Positions 58,981 through 64,000 of a stretch of 64,000 nt of DNA are shown here, piece by piece. This stretch comes from Acidimicrobiales bacterium (GTDB taxonomy: Bacteria; Actinomycetota; Acidimicrobiia; Acidimicrobiales; Aldehydirespiratoraceae): the NCBI GenBank assembly GCA_041394245.1, contig JAWKIR010000002.1, positions 310,001 to 374,000 on the forward strand, written 5' to 3'. Each line of letters opens with the position of its first letter. Position 1 is the first letter of the stretch. Below the pieces are notes generated by a model. That model ran no database searches. It saw only the letters and a list, made by a program, of their open reading frames with translations, and had not been told where the DNA came from. A program made the translations under genes and the position numbers.

Positions 58981-60882
58981 GTGCGTCTCCCGCTCCCGCT
59001 GATCGTCGTCGCCGCCCTCCTGGGCCCACTGTCCGGTGTGGGGGGCGCGCAGGAGGGTGTGGTCGATGCGGGGCCCGCCGCCGAACCGGTCGTCGTCGAG
59101 GAGCGCGTCCCGATGCTCGTCGAACTGGTCGACATGGGGGTGCCCGGCGACGCCCCGGCGATCGCCGCGCTGCTCGATCTGGCACACGAAGGGATCCAGT
59201 CGACCGGCGTCGTGGGTGAGCTGGACCTGATGGCGGCCGATGTGAGTCCCGAGGGGCTCGCCGCGTTGCAGTCGTCGAGTGCGGTCGAAGCGGTGCGACC
59301 CGCCCGCCAGGACCTTCAGCTGCTGCTCGACGAGAGTGCGGCGACCATCGGCGCGGCCGAACTGCATGCCAGGGGACTGACCGGCGAAGGGAGGGTCGTG
59401 GCGGTGATCGACAGTGGGGTCGATGTCGATCACCCGGCGCTCGTCGGGTCGGTCGTCGCCCAGGGCTGCTTTCTCGACGGGGTGCCCACGTTCTCGAACC
59501 AGCCTGCGGTCAGCGTGACGGAACTGTGCGAGAACGGGACTCGCAACGACACCTCGGCCGAGCCCTGCGTCACCATCCCGCAGAGCTGCACCCACGGGAC
59601 GGCGGTGGCCGGGGTCGTCACGGGCGACGACGAGACCTACACCGGCATCGCCCCGGACGCCGGGATCATCGCGCTGCGGGTCGGCGCCGTCGTCGAGGGG
59701 CTGGCCGACGAGGGTGACCCGGAGTTCCCCTATCGCACCTACATCCCCGAGGCCGGTGTCCTGGCTGCCCTCGAAGCCGTCTACTCGCTGCGCGACACCT
59801 ACGACATCGCGGCCGTGAACCTGAGCCTCGGAGGTCCGCCCGGCGACTGCGTGAGTGCTGCATGGGAGGACATCGTCGATCGGCTGGCCGGCGCCGGGAT
59901 CGCAGTGGTCGCGGCGAGCGGCAACCAGGGGTGGGCCGGTTCGCTCACCTTCCCGGCCTGTCTGGCCGGCGTGGTGTCGGTCGGTGCATCGACGAGCGAC
60001 GGCGAGGTCGCCCCGTTCTCGAACACCGGTCCCGACCTCGACCTCCTCGCGCCGGGGAGCCCGATCACCACGACTGCCCTCACCAGCCATGACCCGTCGG
60101 GCTTCGCGACCCAGCAGGGAACGTCGTTCTCGTCGCCCCACGTCGCTGCGGCATTCGCGCTGGTCGACTCGAGCCTGCCGAGCGGGTGGTCCGTCGAGCG
60201 GGTCCGCAACCTCCTGCGAGTGTCGGGTTCGATGATCGAACGGCCCACGCCCAGCCCGTTCGATCGCGACCCTCGCTATCCCGAGCTCCGTCTGGCGTCG
60301 CTCGTCGACTTCGAACCGTTCGGCGACGCCGATGAGGGGTACTGGGTCGAGGCTGCCGACTGGGCGAAGGCGACCGGCGTGTCGACGGGCATCGGCGGCA
60401 ACCGATTCGACCCGGACGGCGCGCTGACCCGGGCACAGGCAGTGACCTTCCTCTGGCGTTTCATGGGTGCGCCGGACGCGGGCACGGCCTCGGGGTTCGC
60501 CGACGTCGCGGCGGACCAGTGGTACGCCGCCGCGGTGACATGGGCCGCGGCGACGGGCGTCACGACCGGCACGGCTCCCGGCGTGTTCTCGCCCGATGCA
60601 CCGGTCAGCCGTGGCCAGCTCGCGACCTTCATGTGGCGCACGGCCGGTCAACCGCCGCCGTCGATCGGGTCGGGATTCCGCGATGTCGCCGCCGGCGCGT
60701 TCTACGACACTGCGGTCGACTGGATGGCCGAGCACGGTCTGACGACCGGCACGACGGCGTCCACGTTCTCACCCGACGACGAGGTCACACGGGCCCAGAT
60801 GGTGACCTTCGAATTCCGCCTCGCCGATGCCGGCGACGCGTGGATCGGTGCCGTGGCGCCGCCCGAACTCGCACTCTTCTGA
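58981..60882 (+). CDS. Secreted subtilisin-like S8 protease with three SLH repeats
   Basis: 633 residues. A signal peptide and a pro-region of about 100 residues lead to a complete S8 catalytic domain. Asp144 is in VIDSGVDVDHP, His205 in CTHGTAVAG, Ser382 in GTSFSSPH, with AASGNQG in between. Three SLH repeats (FADVAADQWYAAAVTWAA, GVTTGTAPGVFSP, VTRAQMVTFEFR) form the C-terminus. It would be anchored outside the cell and cut surface proteins. Start GTG 58981 has AGGGA seven bases upstream. It is divergent from the SpoIID-SLH gene. Confidence 0.92.
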   Translation: MRLPLPLIVVAALLGPLSGVGGAQEGVVDAGPAAEPVVVEERVPMLVELVDMGVPGDAPAIAALLDLAHEGIQSTGVVGELDLMAADVSPEGLAALQSSSAVEAVRPARQDLQLLLDESAATIGAAELHARGLTGEGRVVAVIDSGVDVDHPALVGSVVAQGCFLDGVPTFSNQPAVSVTELCENGTRNDTSAEPCVTIPQSCTHGTAVAGVVTGDDETYTGIAPDAGIIALRVGAVVEGLADEGDPEFPYRTYIPEAGVLAALEAVYSLRDTYDIAAVNLSLGGPPGDCVSAAWEDIVDRLAGAGIAVVAASGNQGWAGSLTFPACLAGVVSVGASTSDGEVAPFSNTGPDLDLLAPGSPITTTALTSHDPSGFATQQGTSFSSPHVAAAFALVDSSLPSGWSVERVRNLLRVSGSMIERPTPSPFDRDPRYPELRLASLVDFEPFGDADEGYWVEAADWAKATGVSTGIGGNRFDPDGALTRAQAVTFLWRFMGAPDAGTASGFADVAADQWYAAAVTWAAATGVTTGTAPGVFSPDAPVSRGQLATFMWRTAGQPPPSIGSGFRDVAAGAFYDTAVDWMAEHGLTTGTTASTFSPDDEVTRAQMVTFEFRLADAGDAWIGAVAPPELALF

Positions 60883-60890
60883 ACGATCGC

Positions 60891-61622
60891 TCAGCCCCGG
60901 AGGTGGCTGGGCCGATTCCGTCGGGTCTCCAACCCGTACTTCACGATGCAACGGACGGCGGCGACGCCGTCGCGCCAGTTGATCTTCTTGCCCTCGGCAT
61001 AGGTACGACCCGAATAGGAGATTCCCACCTCCCACACCCGCCAACCGCCGGCGGCCACCTTGGCGGTCATCTCGGGCTCGATCCCGAAGCGGTCCTCCTT
61101 CAGATCGAGCGAGGTCACGACCTCGGTGCGGAAGGCCTTGAAGCAGGTCTCCATGTCGGTGAGGTTGAGGTCGGTGAACATGTTGGACAGCAGCGTGAGT
61201 GCCCGGTTGCCGACGGAGTGCCAGAAGTACAGCACGCGGCGGGGGCGACCCGATTGGAATCTGCTGCCGTAGACGACATCGGCCACGTCGTTGAGCAATG
61301 GCTCGAGCACGAGGTCGTAGTCGACCGGGTCGTATTCGAGGTCGGCATCCTGGACGATGACGAACTCACTGCGGGCTTCCTGGAATCCCCGACGGATCGC
61401 CGCCCCCTTGCCCTGGTTCTCGGGCTGGAGGAGCACTCGTACACGCTCGTCGTCGAACGACGCCAGGAGGTCTCGGGTGCCGTCGGTGGATCCGTCGTCG
61501 ACGATCAGCAACTCGGCCGTATGGGGGCTTGCCAGGACCCGCTTCACGATTTCGCCGATGGTTGCCGACTCGTTGTAGCACGGCATCACGACCGAGAGTC
61601 GGGGTTGGGTGGTGCTCGCCAT
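60891..61622 (-). CDS. Glycosyltransferase family 2 (DPM1-like)
   Basis: 243 residues of a GT-A fold: VVMPCYNESATIGEIVKRVL, LIVDDGSTDGT, VIVQDADLEYDP (metal-binding DxD), then FKAFRTEVV. It resembles dolichyl- or polyprenyl-phosphate mannose/glucose synthases and has no C-terminal membrane helices, so a partner may be needed or it is a soluble form. ATG 61622 is nine bases after TAACGT on the minus strand. Divergent from the next gene. Confidence 0.88.
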   Translation of the reverse strand: MASTTQPRLSVVMPCYNESATIGEIVKRVLASPHTAELLIVDDGSTDGTRDLLASFDDERVRVLLQPENQGKGAAIRRGFQEARSEFVIVQDADLEYDPVDYDLVLEPLLNDVADVVYGSRFQSGRPRRVLYFWHSVGNRALTLLSNMFTDLNLTDMETCFKAFRTEVVTSLDLKEDRFGIEPEMTAKVAAGGWRVWEVGISYSGRTYAEGKKINWRDGVAAVRCIVKYGLETRRNRPSHLRG

Positions 61623-61660
61623 GGTCCGAGAACGTTACCAGGAGGGGTAGCGTCCGCGGA

Positions 61661-62740
61661 GTGCCCGGCACGCTTTCACCCGACAATGACCGACCCCGGA
61701 TTCTCGTCTCCGGCTGGGCCGGCGCGGGCAATGTCGGCGACGAGCTGCTCACCCGTGCCGTCGTCACCCGTCTCCGAGGTCTCGGGGCCGATCCGGTGGT
61801 GGCATCGCAGGATCCCGAGGCGACCGCAGTGCTCCACGGGGTCGAGGCGGTGGCGTGGGGGCCACGCGGTCGACGGGTCCTCGACCGTCTCGACGGCGTG
61901 TGTCTCGGTCCCGGTGGAATCCTGCAGGATTCGTCGAGTCTGTGGAGCCTTCCTGCCCACCTCTCGGTGGTGCTGCTCGCGGTTCGACGCGGGCTCCCCG
62001 TGGCTGCGATCGGCATCGGGGCCGAGCCGCTTCGGCGTCGCTCCTCGGCGTGGCTGTTGCGTCGGGCCCTGGGCTCGGCGGAGATCATCGCCCGCGACGA
62101 GGCCTCGTCGGCCGCGCTGGCGATGGTGGGGCTCACCGCCCGCACGGGGGCCGATGTCGTGTTCGGTCTCGATCTGCCGACCCCGTCGCCGACCGGTGAG
62201 ATCGTCGTGAGCATGGGCGGCGCCGTCCGTCCCGGCCTCGTCAAACCGGCGGCTCGGCGGATCGAGCCTCCGCCCCTGACCGAGATCGCTGCGGCGATCG
62301 ATTCGTTGGCGGCGCGGCTCGACGCCCCGGTTGTGCTCACCCGGTTCCGCGGGGGCAGGGATGCCGACGCCGCCGCTGATCTGCGTGCACTCCTGCGTTG
62401 TCGCGCAAACCTCGTTCCGCCCGACGTCGACGAGCATGTGCGGCGCGTGTGCGGTGCCCGTCTCGTGGTCAGCTCCCGCTACCACCCGGTGGTCCTCGCG
62501 GCGCGTGCGGGTGTTCCCGCCGTGGTGATCTCGACACAGGCCAAGGTGCGTTCACTCGTCGCCCAGATCGACCGATCGTGGGTGCACCTCGTCGATTCGT
62601 GGGCGGCGGTCGGCGACCTGGAACCGCCGTCACCTCCGGACGAGGGCGTGGTCGTCGCGGGGCTCCACGAGGCCCACGAGGCGCTCGCGGCGCTGGTGGC
62701 CCACGCGTCTGCCGCTCGCGCCGAACGGTCCCTCGGTTAG
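61661..62740 (+). CDS. Polysaccharide pyruvyltransferase family protein (CsaB-like)
   Basis: 359 residues. SGWAGAGNVGDELLTRAVV near the N-terminus, GGILQDSSSLWSLP, and VVSSRYHPVVLAARAGVPAV near the C-terminus are the three marks of the pyruvyltransferase family. CsaB adds pyruvate to a secondary wall polymer, and the pyruvylated polymer is the classic ligand of SLH domains. Three SLH proteins are encoded just upstream, so the context fits well. GTG 61661 is seven bases after TAGCGT (61648-61653). Confidence 0.85.
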   Translation: MPGTLSPDNDRPRILVSGWAGAGNVGDELLTRAVVTRLRGLGADPVVASQDPEATAVLHGVEAVAWGPRGRRVLDRLDGVCLGPGGILQDSSSLWSLPAHLSVVLLAVRRGLPVAAIGIGAEPLRRRSSAWLLRRALGSAEIIARDEASSAALAMVGLTARTGADVVFGLDLPTPSPTGEIVVSMGGAVRPGLVKPAARRIEPPPLTEIAAAIDSLAARLDAPVVLTRFRGGRDADAAADLRALLRCRANLVPPDVDEHVRRVCGARLVVSSRYHPVVLAARAGVPAVVISTQAKVRSLVAQIDRSWVHLVDSWAAVGDLEPPSPPDEGVVVAGLHEAHEALAALVAHASAARAERSLG

Positions 62741-62774
62741 CATCCAGCAAGCCTGTCCGAGGGCCGAGACGTCG

Positions 62775-64000
62775 ATGCAGACACAACGAACCCCTACACA
62801 GACGCTGCCGCACACCGGCGAGGCGCCCGTGATCCGCCGGTTGCGGCGCCACGGCTTCCGCTACCTCCACGTCGTCGACGCGCTCACCCTCTTCGGCTTG
62901 ATGATCGCGATCACGATCGCCCGCTTCGGACTGGACTGGCCCACCTACGCACGCTCCTACTATCTGGTGGGTTTCGCGGTGGCCACGGCCATCCACATGA
63001 CCATCTACTACTTCGGCGGGATGTACGAATACGAGCAGCGCCTCGGGCTGCCGCCCTGGTTGCCGAAGGTCTCGCTGCTGACGTCGACCGCCGTGCTCGC
63101 CAGCGCAGCCGTCGGTCTCGCCGCCGAGCGTTACCTCATGCCCCGCGGCAACCTGGTAGCGCTGCTCGGTCTCGCGACCGTTGCGGTGACGCTGAACCGT
63201 TGGGTTGCCCGCCGGCTCCGCTCACGACGTTTCGGCACGTCGCGCATTCTCCTCGTCGGCAACCCCGACGACATCGAGCTGGCCCGAGCGCACCTCGCCG
63301 ACTCGGGCGGTGATGCGCAGGTCGTCGGCCAGACCGCGGTGGCCGAGGGGCTGCTCGAACAGGTGACACGAGTCGGCGCCACCGATGTCCTGCTGCTCAG
63401 CGGCGACTCGCTCGATCTCGTGTATCCCCACCCACTCGAGGCACTGGCCAATCGCAAGGTCGGCGTGTTCTACCGGATCTCGCCCTCCGACACGCTGCTC
63501 GGCCTCCAGCGCAGTCGTCAGATCGCCGGCATGCCGTTCGTGGCGCTCCGCGCCCACGCAGTGCCGGGTTATCGACTCCGCCTCAAGCGCCTGCTCGAAC
63601 TCGTCGTCCTGGTGCTGCTGTCGCCGGTGCTGGTGGTGCTCGTTCCCGCGGTGGCGCTCTATGTTCGCCTCCGGGTCGGCCGGGGGATCCTCTTCCGGCA
63701 GGAACGGGTCGGCCGCGACGCCGAGCGGTTCATGATGGTGAAGTTCCGGTCGATGCGCCTCGATGCGGAGGAGACGAGTGGGGCAGTGCTCGCCGACGCC
63801 GACGATCCTCGCGTGGTGCCCGGAATGCGGTGGCTGCGCGAAAGTCGTCTCGACGAACTCCCCCAGCTCTGGAACGTGCTCAAGGGGGAGATGTCGATCG
63901 TGGGCCCGCGTCCCGAGCGACCGGAGTTCGTGGCCGCCCTGGAGGAACTGATCCCCGGCTACGGGCGCCGCCACGACCTTCCCCCCGGTATCACCGGATT
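62775..64000 (+). CDS. Undecaprenyl-phosphate phosphoglycosyl transferase, long form (partial)
   Basis: Runs off the right edge; 408 complete codons are visible and no stop occurs. An N-terminal region with about four helices (LTLFGLMIAITIARFG, YLVGFAVATAIHMTIYYFGG) is followed by a CoA-binding-like domain (RILLVGNPDDIELARAHL). A PGT domain comes last, with a fifth helix, ILFRQERVGRD, VKFRSMRLDAEET, SRLDELPQLWNVLKGEMSI and VGPRPERPEF. This is the WbaP/CpsE-like long form, which starts glycan assembly on undecaprenyl phosphate. It is the second such enzyme in the window. Only the last 50-70 residues should be missing. The ATG at 62775 is 35 bp after the pyruvyltransferase. Confidence 0.93.
   Translation, partial: MQTQRTPTQTLPHTGEAPVIRRLRRHGFRYLHVVDALTLFGLMIAITIARFGLDWPTYARSYYLVGFAVATAIHMTIYYFGGMYEYEQRLGLPPWLPKVSLLTSTAVLASAAVGLAAERYLMPRGNLVALLGLATVAVTLNRWVARRLRSRRFGTSRILLVGNPDDIELARAHLADSGGDAQVVGQTAVAEGLLEQVTRVGATDVLLLSGDSLDLVYPHPLEALANRKVGVFYRISPSDTLLGLQRSRQIAGMPFVALRAHAVPGYRLRLKRLLELVVLVLLSPVLVVLVPAVALYVRLRVGRGILFRQERVGRDAERFMMVKFRSMRLDAEETSGAVLADADDPRVVPGMRWLRESRLDELPQLWNVLKGEMSIVGPRPERPEFVAALEELIPGYGRRHDLPPGITG

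Noticed and set aside
1..64000. tRNA or rRNA genes, CRISPR arrays, insertion sequences, prophage
   Set aside because: No cloverleaf, ribosomal, spacer-repeat, transposase or phage signal was found, and spacers are too short to hide most of these.

Overview
The window is 64 kb of GC-rich, densely packed bacterial chromosome. Gene content points to an actinobacterium of the class Acidimicrobiia (Ilumatobacter-like). The clues are a homodimeric-type aceE, a Ku/LigD-polymerase pair with a lysine-rich Ku tail, a DUF4012 protein, cell-wall enzymes carrying triple SLH repeats, many GTGA/ATGA gene overlaps, and many genes whose start codon lies 6-8 nt after a TANNNT -10 box (probable leaderless mRNAs). 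The taxonomy is an inference from these traits. No rRNA, tRNA, CRISPR array, phage or insertion sequence was seen.

Layout. 1-10 kb: the N-terminus of a membrane protein running off the left edge, a PIN-toxin/antitoxin pair, an acyl-CoA dehydrogenase, a probable structured small RNA with a 13-codon ORF and its own terminator (about 2781-3027), an alpha/beta hydrolase-fold protein without the usual serine, a HhH-GPD repair protein, aceE, an RNase HI-SLOG fusion, and small metabolic genes. 10-30 kb: a surface-glycan locus. It holds a DUF4012 protein, a PglF-like dehydratase, PglD-like acetyltransferase, PglC-like phosphosugar transferase, PglE-like aminotransferase, three glycosyltransferases, a polysaccharide deacetylase, a GNAT protein, a Wzz/BY-kinase, a polymerase-like membrane protein, a PqqD-HprK fusion and a diguanylate cyclase. 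Together the first four enzymes could make and transfer a bacillosamine-type initiating sugar. 30-36 kb: lipoate metabolism, with lpd (E3), a 2-oxoacid dehydrogenase E2, and LipB and LipA fused in one reading frame, followed by an M24 peptidase. The E1 (aceE) lies 25 kb away.

36-46 kb: Ku and LigD-type polymerase (NHEJ), a HSL-type hydrolase, pepA, an orphan Flp pilin, a calcium-binding-type secreted protein operon, a sirtuin with a leaderless upstream ORF, and a rhodanese-MoeB fusion. 46-64 kb: a second envelope region. It holds a Wzx-type flippase, a frameshifted solute-binding lipoprotein, the dTDP-rhamnose genes in order A-C-B-D, a DUF354 protein, three exported enzymes (PGRP amidase, SpoIID/LytB, subtilase) each ending in three SLH repeats, a family 2 glycosyltransferase, a pyruvyltransferase-type protein, and a phosphoglycosyl transferase cut by the right edge.

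The most unusual signals are these: (1) the compact leader or sRNA at 2781-3027 with mini-ORF, ribosome-site-sequestering complementarity and terminator; (2) three genes that appear to start at ATC codons behind strong Shine-Dalgarno sites; (3) the LipB-LipA, RNase HI-SLOG and PqqD-HprK fusions; (4) the trio of SLH-anchored wall enzymes.
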